A stretch of 48,183 nucleotides of DNA from Lentimicrobiaceae bacterium (GTDB lineage Bacteria; Bacteroidota; Bacteroidia; Bacteroidales; JALOCA01), in assembly GCA_023227965.1 (NCBI GenBank), contig JALOCA010000026.1:1-48183 (forward strand), written 5' to 3'. Shown here one piece after another: positions 33,515-42,455 of the stretch. The notes beneath the pieces were generated by a model. The model saw only the letters and a program-made list of their open reading frames with translations. It was not told the DNA's origin and ran no database searches. The translations under genes were made by a program, and so were the position numbers. Positions within the stretch are counted from its first letter, which is position 1. Each line of letters opens with the position of its first letter.

Positions 33515-35394
33515 TTATTAAAATAAGAATTAATATCTATAAATAATTTTTCAAAACGGGCAAGAGTTGTTTCGGAAAAGAAATCGGAGGTGTAACGTTC
33601 GGAGGCAAATTTTTGTGCTATTTGTAATGGATGTAATGGTTTTTCGAACATTTTAATAAGTTGATTATTTATGGATTCATTACTATTTTCATCCAATATT
33701 ATGTTATCTTCACAATCAAGACTGTATATTTTAGAAAATTCACTGACTGAAAAAATATCTTCTATTCCTGCATTTTTGATTTTGCAATAGTTATCAAAAG
33801 TAAGTATAAAATCAGAAAGGAAGCCAGATAATTCACCTGTTTTTGTATTGTTTTTGTCCGCTTCGAGTTTGCTGGAATTAATTAAGCATAGGTAAGTGCT
33901 ATGTTCGGAACGCAACAAAGAAATGAAAGCCAATAGTTTGCTTATACCGCCCACTGGTACTAGTTTAATCTTGTCATTTAATCCATTCCGGTGTAGCGAT
34001 TGCAGAAGTTCCGACATCACTTCGAGGAAAATCATTGTTGCAATATCTTCTACGATACAATTTTTATCGTTGTTCAATAAACGGTTTGCCATTCCGAAAC
34101 CGATAGCAGCTTTCAGGGGATAAAGTGTTTCTGTATTGGTTTCTCTTTCAATTTCCGAGATAAAACTGCCAGTTCCTTTGTCGCAAACGGTTCGCACCCT
34201 GTCAATTTCTTTGGGATTTATCATGAAGGGAGAATGGGTAGTATATATGATTTGGTATTTTTCGGAAAGGTCTTCGATAAAACGCAGCATATCAGCCTGG
34301 GCAGTAGAATGCAAATTTAAGCCGGGTTCATCCAGTAATAGGATATAGTTGGAATCATTTTTTTTCTGAATTCTGCTGAACCATACTATAAATGAGAAAA
34401 ATGTGTTTAAGCCTTTACTCCTGTTTTTTAAAGGGAGAGTAACTTTTCTCCGGCTATTGCGGATACGGATATCGAGGATTTTATTTTTTTCGTTTACCTT
34501 GTTTTCAATTTCAAATTTTATCTCAAGATCGCGGTCGGTACTCCAGTATTTGAAAATTTCATTAGTTACAGTGTTCGCTGTTGTTTCTATATTAGCAAGA
34601 TACGATTCGTAATCGTCGGAGGAAATCAGTTCATCAATGTTAATATTTGCTAATTCAAAGAAAGCTCTTGAAATTTTTAATGAATCATCGTCTAATTGTA
34701 AATTTTTTAAATCGTTGATATTGATACGAGAAGGTAAAGCATAAAATTCATCAAAATACCAGAATTTAGGAATAGCCGGCTTGAGATAATGTTTTGCAAT
34801 ATATCCTTTTATCTTATTTTCCCATTGGTAAGCTTTCAATACAACATTTTTATTGAGGTCATTCACAATTTGGTTGAGGATATCGTCAGATTTTTTTTCC
34901 TTCCAGAGTTCAATAAGATCGGTTGTAGTATTAACTTTTTCCAGTTGCGAACGAAGGCTTTCCGTAAGGTCGTACTTACTCAAAAAAGTCTCAAGAAATT
35001 TTTTTTCATTGGTTTTCAAATCAAACCAAATGGTTTTTCCATTAAAGGAAATTCCATAGGAAAAATAGTTATTGGTAAACACGCCTTTTCCCAAGTCACT
35101 TTCGATTTCTTTCATCAGCTTTGCATCAATTTCAAAAGTGCAGCGAATACATTCCTGGTCTGTTTCGGTGTTGATAAATTTACTAAGTTGATTTCTCGGG
35201 TAATCTGCAACAATGTTTAATTTAAATTTACTGTCTTTTTCAAAGTAATTCACTTTTGCCAATGCTTCCAAAAAAGCTGTTTTTCCGGATTCGTTTTTCC
35301 CAATAAGCAGCGTAACCCTATCATTAATTCGTATCTCCTGCTCTTCTGTAAAGCTTTTATATTTGAAGATGTTAACTTTTATTAGTTTAAGCAT
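33511..35394 (-). CDS. OLD-like AAA ATPase with a degenerate TOPRIM-like C-terminal region
   Basis: A 627-residue ATPase of the SMC/RecF-like AAA_15/OLD class. The ATG at 35394 is chosen: an open frame extends to 35685, but those 97 codons overlap divergent purD and are not protein-like. Walker A is GKNESGKT (32-39), a signature-like RSKGLN lies at 325-330, Walker B is ILLLDEP (351-357) and the H-loop is TTHSPF (385-390). A C-terminal block has IVED (447-450) and PVGGISKLLAF (480-490) in the places of OLD TOPRIM acidic and Gly motifs. Where the metal-binding DxD should follow there is LCLINSSKLEAD, so nuclease activity is doubtful. It leads a coupled operon with the zinc-ribbon/LysM and coiled-coil genes. 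Confidence 0.82.
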   Translation of the reverse strand: MLKLIKVNIFKYKSFTEEQEIRINDRVTLLIGKNESGKTAFLEALAKVNYFEKDSKFKLNIVADYPRNQLSKFINTETDQECIRCTFEIDAKLMKEIESDLGKGVFTNNYFSYGISFNGKTIWFDLKTNEKKFLETFLSKYDLTESLRSQLEKVNTTTDLIELWKEKKSDDILNQIVNDLNKNVVLKAYQWENKIKGYIAKHYLKPAIPKFWYFDEFYALPSRININDLKNLQLDDDSLKISRAFFELANINIDELISSDDYESYLANIETTANTVTNEIFKYWSTDRDLEIKFEIENKVNEKNKILDIRIRNSRRKVTLPLKNRSKGLNTFFSFIVWFSRIQKKNDSNYILLLDEPGLNLHSTAQADMLRFIEDLSEKYQIIYTTHSPFMINPKEIDRVRTVCDKGTGSFISEIERETNTETLYPLKAAIGFGMANRLLNNDKNCIVEDIATMIFLEVMSELLQSLHRNGLNDKIKLVPVGGISKLLAFISLLRSEHSTYLCLINSSKLEADKNNTKTGELSGFLSDFILTFDNYCKIKNAGIEDIFSVSEFSKIYSLDCEDNIILDENSNESINNQLIKMFEKPLHPLQIAQKFASERYTSDFFSETTLARFEKLFIDINSYFNK

Positions 35395-35539
35395 GGAAGG
35401 CTGTTTTTGTTCAATACTCTTTGAAGAAAATTCAAATAGATAATTAAAATTCAAATATACATAAATTGTTAAAGTAACAATACGTGCTGAAAAATGATTT
35501 TTGTTGCAATTTTTCGTTAATTTGCAACAAAAATAGGAT

Positions 35540-36832
35540 ATGAATTTGTTGTTATTAGGCTCTGGAGGAAGGGAACATGCACTGGCATGGAAACTTAGGC
35601 AAAGTAGAGGACTAAAGCGTTTGTTTGTTGCACCCGGTAATGCAGGTACCGGAACATTAGGTACTAATGTGGCACTTGCAATCAATAATTTTGAAGATGT
35701 AAAGCGTTTTGTGCTTGAAAATGATATTGATATGGTAGTTGTTGGTCCCGAAGAGCCTTTGGTAAATGGTATTCACGACTTTTTTTTGAACGACAACCTG
35801 TTGCACAATGTTTCTGTAATCGGACCCTGTAGCCATGGAGCCTTGCTGGAAGGAAGCAAGGCATTTGCAAAAGATTTTATGGAAAGACACTCCATTCCTA
35901 CTGCCGCTTATAAAACATTTTCCGTTGCTGATTTAGAGGGTGCTATCCAATTTTTACAATCTTTGCAACCACCTTTTGTTTTAAAAGCCGATGGGCTGGC
36001 GGCAGGCAAGGGAGTACTAATTTGCAATGATATACAAACAGCCGAAGAAGAACTCATTGCAATGTTGCAAGCGAAAAAATTTGGCAGGGCTTCTGAAAAA
36101 GTTGTTATCGAACAATTTTTGCAAGGAATTGAATTGTCTGTTTTTGTAATTACCGATGGCAATTCCTACAAAATATTACCCGAGGCAAAAGATTACAAAA
36201 GAGTAGGTAACAACGATACAGGACCGAATACCGGAGGTATGGGAGCTGTGTCGCCTGTAATCTTTGCAACAGAAGAATTCATGCAAAAAGTTGAAGAACG
36301 CATTGTTAAGCCTACTATAGAAGGATTGAAAAAGGAAAACATATCTTATAAAGGGTTTATCTTTTTTGGGCTTATAAAAGTGGGTAATGATCCCTATGTT
36401 ATCGAATACAATTGCCGGTTGGGAGATCCCGAATCCGAAGTAATTCTGCCTCGTTTACAAAACGATCTTCTCGAACTGTTTATGGCTGTTGCTGATCAGC
36501 ATTTGGATACTATAACAATAAATATTGATTCTCAATATGCTGCGGCTGTAATGCTCGTTTCGGGAGGATATCCGGGAGAATACCTCAAAGGGAAAAATGT
36601 GAAAAACTTACATTTATGCGATGGCAGTTTGATTTTTCATGCAGGTACTGCCTGCAAAGAAAATACAAATGAAGTAATAACTTCCGGAGGCAGGGTTTTT
36701 TCCATTACTTCTACTGCAACAACCTTACAAAAAGCATTAGAAATTTCATATACAAATGCAAAAAAAATTAGTTTTGAAGGAAAGTATTTCAGAAATGATA
36801 TTGGTTATGATTTATTAAAAATGGGAAAGTGA
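35540..36832 (+). CDS. purD: Phosphoribosylamine-glycine ligase (GAR synthetase)
   Basis: Second step of purine synthesis: joins glycine to phosphoribosylamine with ATP. It has 430 residues. The N-terminal motif is LLLGSGGREHALAWKL and the ATP-grasp core includes PFVLKADGLAAGKGVLIC, GPNTGGMGAVSP and EYNCRLGDPESEVILPRL. Length and motifs are normal. The start lies 145 nt from the divergent ATPase gene. The end overlaps the next gene's GTG by GTGA. Together with guaA it gives two purine genes in the window, far apart. Confidence 0.97.
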   Translation: MNLLLLGSGGREHALAWKLRQSRGLKRLFVAPGNAGTGTLGTNVALAINNFEDVKRFVLENDIDMVVVGPEEPLVNGIHDFFLNDNLLHNVSVIGPCSHGALLEGSKAFAKDFMERHSIPTAAYKTFSVADLEGAIQFLQSLQPPFVLKADGLAAGKGVLICNDIQTAEEELIAMLQAKKFGRASEKVVIEQFLQGIELSVFVITDGNSYKILPEAKDYKRVGNNDTGPNTGGMGAVSPVIFATEEFMQKVEERIVKPTIEGLKKENISYKGFIFFGLIKVGNDPYVIEYNCRLGDPESEVILPRLQNDLLELFMAVADQHLDTITINIDSQYAAAVMLVSGGYPGEYLKGKNVKNLHLCDGSLIFHAGTACKENTNEVITSGGRVFSITSTATTLQKALEISYTNAKKISFEGKYFRNDIGYDLLKMGK

Positions 36833-37806
36833 TAAATATATTTAAAGCTTCATATCCTTTTCAGTTAACTTGCATTATATTGGCTGCCCTTGTTTTGTGG
36901 AGTAAATCTTTTTTAGGCAGTCCACCACCTCTCAGTGCTATTGGAACGGAAACCTTATATTGTTATTTAATAACTAATTTACAACATTTTCCTGCATTGA
37001 TGAGCATTTTTGCATTTTTGCTACTTATATTTGAAGCACTGTTTTTTAACTTAGTTTTACACGAAAATAATCTCATTTCAAAAGGTACATTTTTACCTGC
37101 TTTTCTTTATATTTTGCTTATGAGCAATACCGTAAATATGCTCACCATACATCCTGTTCTTTTTGCTAATTTTTTTCTTATTCTTTCTTTGCAGAAATTT
37201 TTTAAATGTTATGGGAAAGAAGATTCATTAACTGAGTTTTTTGGTATTTCTTTTTATATTTCTATCGGGTCGTTTTTTTATTTTTCCATGATATATATAT
37301 ATTTATTTATTTTAATGGGATTAATTTTATATCGTATATTGGGATGGAGAGAATGGTTTATTTCTTTCCTTGGTCTCCTAATGCCTTATTTTTTCTATTT
37401 TATATACAGATTCTTAACAAATAAAATTCCAATAATTCCGGATATATACACTTATTATATACAAAATATAAAATTATTTAGTTTACACTTTAAATTAATA
37501 GATATTCTATTTTATTCATTTTTGTTGTTATTAATTATTATTGCTGTCCCACGTTCGATTCTTGAAATTAGTGATAAAGTTGTTGCTGCTCGTAAAAAAA
37601 ATTATCTGCTAATTTATTTAATATTTTTTTCTGTTATATTAATTCCTTTTTCAACCATTTCTTTTGATATACATTGGGGAATGATTTACTTACCCTTTTC
37701 TGCAATTTTGGGTATTTCTTTATTTTCTCACAAAAGAAAAAAAATGTCTTCTTTTTTACTTCTATTTTTATCTCTTAGCATTTTTTATAAATTATTTTTT
37801 GTCTAA
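36829..37806 (+). CDS. Polytopic membrane protein, DUF6427-like
   Basis: The 325-residue protein is almost wholly hydrophobic with about eight to nine membrane helices. It opens MINIFKASYPFQLTCIILAA, which resembles the DUF6427 family of Bacteroidota; the match is from memory and not certain. The start is a GTG overlapping the purD stop (GTGA), and the stop is followed directly by the rnhB ATG, so purD, this gene and rnhB form one tight operon. Role unknown; no catalytic motif was seen. Phe/Ile-rich, strongly A+T-rich codon use reflects the membrane helices. Confidence 0.7.
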   Translation: MINIFKASYPFQLTCIILAALVLWSKSFLGSPPPLSAIGTETLYCYLITNLQHFPALMSIFAFLLLIFEALFFNLVLHENNLISKGTFLPAFLYILLMSNTVNMLTIHPVLFANFFLILSLQKFFKCYGKEDSLTEFFGISFYISIGSFFYFSMIYIYLFILMGLILYRILGWREWFISFLGLLMPYFFYFIYRFLTNKIPIIPDIYTYYIQNIKLFSLHFKLIDILFYSFLLLLIIIAVPRSILEISDKVVAARKKNYLLIYLIFFSVILIPFSTISFDIHWGMIYLPFSAILGISLFSHKRKKMSSFLLLFLSLSIFYKLFFV

Positions 37807-38403
37807 ATGTTACTTGCCAGGTATTCAGAATTTCCCAATGAGGCAGGATGCGACGAGGCTGGAAGAGGGTGTCTTGCAGGTCCGGTATTTGCTGCTGCGG
37901 TTATATTTCCTGATGATTATTGTAACAATGAGTTGAACGATTCAAAAAAATTGGGTGCATTGAAAAGGAATAAGTTGAGGAAAATTATTGAACATGATGC
38001 TTTAGCATGGAGTGTAGCTAGTGTTGATGCTGAAGAAATTGATGTTCTGAATATTTTAAATGCTTCCTTTTTGGCTATGCACAAAGCGATTGAACAACTT
38101 TTAGTTATACCTTCTTTTTTGCTCATTGACGGAAACCGGTTTTTAGCTTATAAAAACATTTCCTGTAAGTGTATCATTCATGGTGATGCTTTGTATCAAT
38201 CAATTGCGGCAGCTTCTATCCTTGCAAAATCGTACAGGGATGAATATATGGATTTGATAAATGGCGAATTTCCGTATTATGGCTGGATTAAAAACAAAGG
38301 ATACCCCACCAAAGAGCACCATCTGGCAATTGCCCGCTATGGATTATCTCCATACCACAGAAAGAGTTTCAATATGAATCCGCAACTCAAGATCAATTTT
38401 TAA
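37807..38403 (+). CDS. rnhB: Ribonuclease HII
   Basis: Cuts RNA in RNA-DNA hybrids, including single ribonucleotides in DNA. It has 198 residues. The catalytic DEAGRG motif is at 16-21 (Asp16, Glu17), followed by CLAGPVFAAAV. The later acidic residues are in LLIDGNRF and in SILAKSYRDEYM, and the substrate-recognition segment is GWIKNKGYPTKEH. All are intact. Its ATG abuts the preceding stop codon. It converges on recR with a 4-nt gap. Confidence 0.96.
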   Translation: MLLARYSEFPNEAGCDEAGRGCLAGPVFAAAVIFPDDYCNNELNDSKKLGALKRNKLRKIIEHDALAWSVASVDAEEIDVLNILNASFLAMHKAIEQLLVIPSFLLIDGNRFLAYKNISCKCIIHGDALYQSIAAASILAKSYRDEYMDLINGEFPYYGWIKNKGYPTKEHHLAIARYGLSPYHRKSFNMNPQLKINF

Positions 38404-38407
38404 TAAC

Positions 38408-39031
38408 TTATTGTTTTAAAAGCATGTTCTCGTAAGGAAGCCGGTTAAGGATTGACCTGCCCAAAGTAACTTCATCAATGTATTCAAGTTCGTCGCCAAT
38501 GGCAACCCCCCGGGCAAGAGCGGAAATAAATACCTGGTTTTCATTACATCGTTTATAAATGTAAAAGTGGGTTGTTTCACCCTCTATTGTAGTGGGAAGT
38601 GCCATTATCAGTTCACGGATAGTACCTGTTTTGATTCGTTGCACCAATTCTTCTATATTTAGGTTATTAGGTCCAATGCCCTCCATCGGAGAAATTACTC
38701 CTCCCAGAATGTGATAAACACCTCTGTACTGTGAAGTGTTTTCAATTGCCATTACGTCTCTAATGCTCTCCACCACGCAAATTGTTGAATGATCGCGTGT
38801 TACATCGGAGCAAATATTGCAAATATCTGTATCTGAGATATTATAACAATACTTGCAGTAATTAATTTCTTTTCTTAACCGTAATATTGCATTGCCAAGT
38901 GCATCTGCATAATGTTCTTCCTGTCGGAGAAGATGCAAAGCAAGGCGGAGTGCTGTACGTTTTCCTATACCCGGCATTTTCGACAATTCATTTACTGCAT
39001 TCTCAAGGAGTTTGGAAGGATAGGCATTCAC
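38408..39031 (-). CDS. recR: Recombination protein RecR
   Basis: Acts with RecO (and RecF) in RecA loading at gaps. It has 207 residues. The helix-hairpin-helix is KMPGIGKRTALRLALHLL (18-35), the zinc finger Cys are 59, 62, 71 and 74 (CKYC ... CNIC), the TOPRIM motif is TICVVESIRDVMAIE and the Walker-like end is PTTIEGETTHFYI. Length is standard. It has a candidate -7 element on a palindrome shared with the divergent MORN gene. Confidence 0.97.
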   Translation of the reverse strand: MNAYPSKLLENAVNELSKMPGIGKRTALRLALHLLRQEEHYADALGNAILRLRKEINYCKYCYNISDTDICNICSDVTRDHSTICVVESIRDVMAIENTSQYRGVYHILGGVISPMEGIGPNNLNIEELVQRIKTGTIRELIMALPTTIEGETTHFYIYKRCNENQVFISALARGVAIGDELEYIDEVTLGRSILNRLPYENMLLKQ

Positions 39032-39089
39032 GGCTTTTATTGTTTTTTTGAATTTATAATTTCCATGTTCGGGGAATACATTTTTACAG

Positions 39090-39109
39090 CAAAACTATTA
39101 TTAGTTTTG
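39090..39109. promoter_or_regulatory. Palindrome carrying two divergent -7 elements (recR / MORN gene)
   Basis: CAAAACTA (39090-39097) and TAGTTTTG (39102-39109) are perfect 8-bp inverted arms around TTAT. Read outward on each strand, each arm is TAGTTTTG, a TAnnTTTG -7 match: one faces recR (start 58 nt away), the other faces the 39141 gene (start 31 nt away). RNA polymerase could not occupy both at once, or the palindrome may also be an operator. Confidence 0.5.
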
Positions 39110-39140
39110 TGCCTTCAAAATTACTTAAAATACAACTTGC

Positions 39141-39869
39141 ATGAAAATATTGTTTTGTTTACTAGGATTGCTCATCTCCACCTTTACTTTTTCTCAGAAA
39201 TTGAGTGATGAAAAAATAAATGTTACTGATACAAAAGGTAGAAAACAAGGCTATTGGAAAAAAATAGATGAAACCGGCAACTTGAAATACCAAGGACAAT
39301 TTAAAAACAATATTCCAATTGGCGAATTTAGGTATTATTATCCCAAAGATATTTTAAAAACGTTTTTAGTTTATTCTGATAATGGTAAAGTATCCCGCAC
39401 TACTACTTATCATAGAAATGGAAAGGTTATGGCTGTGGGTAAATATGTAAAAGAAAAGAAAGATAGTATCTGGACTTTTTTTGATGAAACGGGCTGCATG
39501 ATTTCAAAAGAGCTGTACAGGCTTGGACTAAAAGAAGGTGTTCATTTAAATTATTATCAGGACGGAAAAGTTTCTGAAAAAACTACTTGGAAAAATGACA
39601 TAAAACAAGGGGAATGGGTACAATATTTTCCTGATGGAAACATAAAAGTTTCCGCAAATTATTCTAATAACTTTTTAAATGGCAAAGCTGTTTTTTATTT
39701 TCCTGATGGAAAAACAATGGTTAGCGGAGAATACCATAAAGGAAATCGTGAAAATGAATGGCTATATTATTCTGATACAGGTTTAATTGAAAAAAAAGAA
39801 ATATATAAAAACGGATTCCTGATAAAGGAAATTAAAATGGAAAAAGATTCTAATGCAATAATTGACTAA
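39141..39869 (+). CDS. Exported MORN-type repeat protein
   Basis: A 242-residue protein with a signal peptide (MKILFCLLGLLISTFTFSQ). The rest is a run of MORN/YwqK-like beta-hairpin repeats of about 22 residues: GYWKKIDETGNLKYQGQFKN, GKVMAVGKYVKEKKDSIWTF, GEWVQYFPDGNIKVSANYSN and NEWLYYSDTGLIEKKEIYKN. Family databases often label such proteins 'toxin-antitoxin YwqK antitoxin', but no toxin lies nearby and the signal peptide argues against that. Likely periplasmic or outer-membrane-associated scaffold. It stands alone, divergent from recR. Confidence 0.8.
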   Translation: MKILFCLLGLLISTFTFSQKLSDEKINVTDTKGRKQGYWKKIDETGNLKYQGQFKNNIPIGEFRYYYPKDILKTFLVYSDNGKVSRTTTYHRNGKVMAVGKYVKEKKDSIWTFFDETGCMISKELYRLGLKEGVHLNYYQDGKVSEKTTWKNDIKQGEWVQYFPDGNIKVSANYSNNFLNGKAVFYFPDGKTMVSGEYHKGNRENEWLYYSDTGLIEKKEIYKNGFLIKEIKMEKDSNAIID

Positions 39870-39888
39870 TTATTTTTGCTGCTATTCA

Positions 39889-41166
39889 TTATTCTTTATT
39901 TTTGGTTTTTATTATTAATCGCAGGGATTGATCATAGGTAATATAGTTCCAGAACCAGTTAATAAAAATCAACAACCGGTTTTTGACACCTACAATAGCC
40001 ATAAGATGTACGAACATCCATATAAACCACGCTAATAATCCTTGCGACCGGAATTTACCTATTTCCACAACTGCTAAATTTCTGCCAATAGTTGCCATAG
40101 AACCGAAATCATGGTAAACAAATGGTATCAATGATTTGTTGGCAATAAGATTTTCCAGGTTTTTGGCAAGAAGCCTTGCCTGTTGTATAGCTACCTGAGC
40201 TACCTGCGGGTGTCCATTTGGAAACTCTGGTGTTTGCATGAGTGCAATATCACCGATTGCAAAAATTGTTTCATAGGTATTTATTCTGTTAAATGAATCA
40301 ACCCGCAAGCGATTTCCTTTTCCATATGCCGTAGATGAAAGTCCGGGAAGCGTATTGCCGGTGATTCCTGCAGTCCAAATTAGAGTAGATGATTGAATTT
40401 CAACGTTATTATTAATAAACACTGTTTTTCCGTCGTAATTATTAACTGTTGCATCGGTAATAATTTTAACACCTGTTTTTTTAAGGAATTGTTTCGTCTT
40501 TTCTGACGAAATAACCGACATATTACCTAATATTTTTGAGGAGGCTTCGAGTAAATATATATTTATAGTATTGTTATTAAGCTCTTTAAAATCTTTTGGA
40601 ATTACATATTTTTTCATTTCAGCAAGGGAACCCGCTATTTCGACACCTGTAGGTCCGCCACCTACCACGCAAATGGTAAGCAATCGTTGCTTTTCTTCTT
40701 CGTTTTGGCAACTCACGGCATCTTCAAAATTCTGTAAAATCTTATTTCTTAAATATAATGCCTCTGAAACCGATTTCATTGGAATCGCTTTTGTGCGTAA
40801 AGCATCCATTCCAAAGTAAGAAGTGTCTGCACCGCTTGCAATTACAAGATAATCATACCATATGGTTCCCAATGCGGAGAAAACGGTTTTTTGCTGCGGA
40901 TCAATTTTGGTTACCTCTGTTATTCTGATAAATACATTATTATAATTCTGAAAGATTTTTCGCAGAGGGAATGAAATGGTGCTAGGCTCAATACCGGAAG
41001 CCGCCACTTGATAAAATAAAGGCTGAAACTGATGGTAATTATTTTTATCAATAATAATAACCTGAAAATATTTTTTATTAAGGTTTCTCGCTAATTTTAA
41101 GCCTGCAAATCCGCAGCCAATTATTACGATACGTTTTTTAAAAGTGGGAGGTATATTAACGTCCAT
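39889..41166 (-). CDS. ndh: Type II NADH:quinone dehydrogenase (NDH-2)
   Basis: Single-subunit, non-proton-pumping NADH oxidation to the quinone pool. It has 425 residues. The FAD Rossmann motif is RIVIIGCGFAGLKLA, the NAD motif is ICVVGGGPTGVEIAG and a second FAD-binding motif is ETIFAIGDIAL. The quinone-pocket segment (AQVAIQQARLLAKNL) is present. The C-terminus has amphipathic or membrane-associated helices (LAWFIWMFVHLMAIVG; LLIFINWFWNYITYDQSLRL). The quinone is presumably menaquinone, in keeping with mqnA in the window. It overlaps the upstream HAD gene by 11 nt. Confidence 0.92.
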   Translation of the reverse strand: MDVNIPPTFKKRIVIIGCGFAGLKLARNLNKKYFQVIIIDKNNYHQFQPLFYQVAASGIEPSTISFPLRKIFQNYNNVFIRITEVTKIDPQQKTVFSALGTIWYDYLVIASGADTSYFGMDALRTKAIPMKSVSEALYLRNKILQNFEDAVSCQNEEEKQRLLTICVVGGGPTGVEIAGSLAEMKKYVIPKDFKELNNNTINIYLLEASSKILGNMSVISSEKTKQFLKKTGVKIITDATVNNYDGKTVFINNNVEIQSSTLIWTAGITGNTLPGLSSTAYGKGNRLRVDSFNRINTYETIFAIGDIALMQTPEFPNGHPQVAQVAIQQARLLAKNLENLIANKSLIPFVYHDFGSMATIGRNLAVVEIGKFRSQGLLAWFIWMFVHLMAIVGVKNRLLIFINWFWNYITYDQSLRLIIKTKNKE

Positions 41167-41806
41167 CGTGGTTAATCATTTGAATTAGTGAAGATAAAGT
41201 GTTAACAACATGTGTACCTGACGAATGAAGTTTTTTTGCCGATTGATGTCCATAGGACACTAGAATACTTTTTATTCCTACAACTCTGGCAACTTCAAAA
41301 TCATGTAAGGTATCGCCAATTAAACAAACTTCTTTGGGATTGGTTTGTAAAATTTTCAACAAATAATGCGCGTTTGCAGTTTTGCTTTCGGCATAATGAT
41401 TTGTAATACCCAAAGTGTAAGAAAAATATTGCCGAATATTAAAATTATCAATGGAGGAATTGAGCTTTTCCTGGTGCATGGCAGAAAGTATTACCTGATT
41501 TAACCCAGCATTATGAAAATGGCAAAGTAACTTTTCTGCCTGGTCAGCAAGGCGGCATTGGGGTAAACCGGCAAGATAAAGTTCAATAAACTCAATAGCA
41601 ACATCTTCCCATTTTTCTTTTGTAAAATTGTACCCGATTTTCTCGTAATAATCTCTTACCGGAAAGGTAAATACTTCTTTGTATTTTTTGAGAGAAAGAA
41701 GCGGGAGATTCCTTTTTCTTAGCATAGTATTCATGGATTGAATGCAGATACTTACGTCATTAAGCAAAGTCCCGTTCCAGTCCCAAATGAGAGTCGAAAT
41801 GCCCAT
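41156..41806 (-). CDS. HAD-superfamily hydrolase, phosphoglycolate-phosphatase-like
   Basis: The protein has 216 residues. HAD motif I is LIWDWNGTLLNDV (Asp9, with the second Asp replaced by Asn in DWNGT), motif II is VILSAMHQ, motif III Lys is in ESKTANAHY and motif IV is VCLIGDTLHDFEVAR. A helical cap domain lies between motifs I and II, as in the Gph/PGP subclass. The second motif I Asp normally acts as acid/base; Asn there is seen in some HAD proteins and may alter activity. Substrate unknown. It is cotranscribed with ndh (11-nt overlap). Confidence 0.85.
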   Translation of the reverse strand: MGISTLIWDWNGTLLNDVSICIQSMNTMLRKRNLPLLSLKKYKEVFTFPVRDYYEKIGYNFTKEKWEDVAIEFIELYLAGLPQCRLADQAEKLLCHFHNAGLNQVILSAMHQEKLNSSIDNFNIRQYFSYTLGITNHYAESKTANAHYLLKILQTNPKEVCLIGDTLHDFEVARVVGIKSILVSYGHQSAKKLHSSGTHVVNTLSSLIQMINHDGR

Positions 41807-41899
41807 TTAATGTATATGTTTGTTTGTCAGAAGTATATTACGCCGTCCTAATTTTTTTCAAAAATAGGGAAATCTCTGTCCCGGAAAAAACATTGTTAT

Positions 41900-41907
41900 T
41901 ATCTTTG
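41900..41907 (+). promoter_or_regulatory. -7 element of the DUF4293 gene
   Basis: TATCTTTG (TAnnTTTG) 30 nt before the ATG at 41938. No convincing TTG box at the expected distance. Confidence 0.45.
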
Positions 41908-41937
41908 TCGGCATGAATATTAAATAATTTTATAAAA

Positions 41938-42423
41938 ATGATACAACGCATTCAAACTGTTTATTTGGCTTTGGCAAGTATAGCTTTAATTATTTTGTTT
42001 TTTGTTCCCATAGCTTTTTTCGGAGGAACATTACAAAGTATTGTTAATCTTGAATTTTATATTTATCAGCTCAAAGATTTGGTGCCGGGAGCAACGCCAT
42101 TATTCCCTTCATGGTTTGCACAACCATTGGCACTACTTGTGGGCATAATAATTCTTGTTAATTTAAAAAGTATATTTCTTTATAAGAACAGAACTAAGCA
42201 AATATCACACGTCAAAGTAAATATTTTTCTTACAATGTTACTTATTGTGGCAATTTTATTTGTGTATATTAATCTAATTGAACGCAAAGCAGGAGTAAAA
42301 CCCGATTATCATGGTGCTTTAGGTATATATTTGCCGATCAGTGCATTAATATTAATTGTTTTGGCATACCGCTCGATTATGCGCGACGAAAAACTGGTGC
42401 GTTCTGCCGATAGGTTAAGATAG
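41938..42423 (+). CDS. DUF4293 family membrane protein
   Basis: The 161-residue protein has four membrane helices. It opens MIQRIQTVYLALASIALIIL, the hallmark of DUF4293, and ends in a basic cytosolic tail (AYRSIMRDEKLVRSADRLR). The family is limited to Bacteroidota, is often found near core genes, and has no known function. It is a single gene flanked by minus-strand genes, with its own -7 element. Confidence 0.87.
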   Translation: MIQRIQTVYLALASIALIILFFVPIAFFGGTLQSIVNLEFYIYQLKDLVPGATPLFPSWFAQPLALLVGIIILVNLKSIFLYKNRTKQISHVKVNIFLTMLLIVAILFVYINLIERKAGVKPDYHGALGIYLPISALILIVLAYRSIMRDEKLVRSADRLR

Positions 42424-42455
42424 AATAGTGTTATCTTATTAAAAGTAATATTAAA

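Noticed and set aside
35395..35685. 97-codon N-terminal extension of the OLD-like ATPase
   Set aside because: It overlaps the purD coding start on the other strand, is low-quality sequence, and the Met at 35394 gives the canonical start just before the first beta strand and Walker A.
39141..39869. YwqK antitoxin of a toxin-antitoxin pair
   Set aside because: The MORN-like repeats attract that label, but the protein has a signal peptide and there is no toxin gene next to it.
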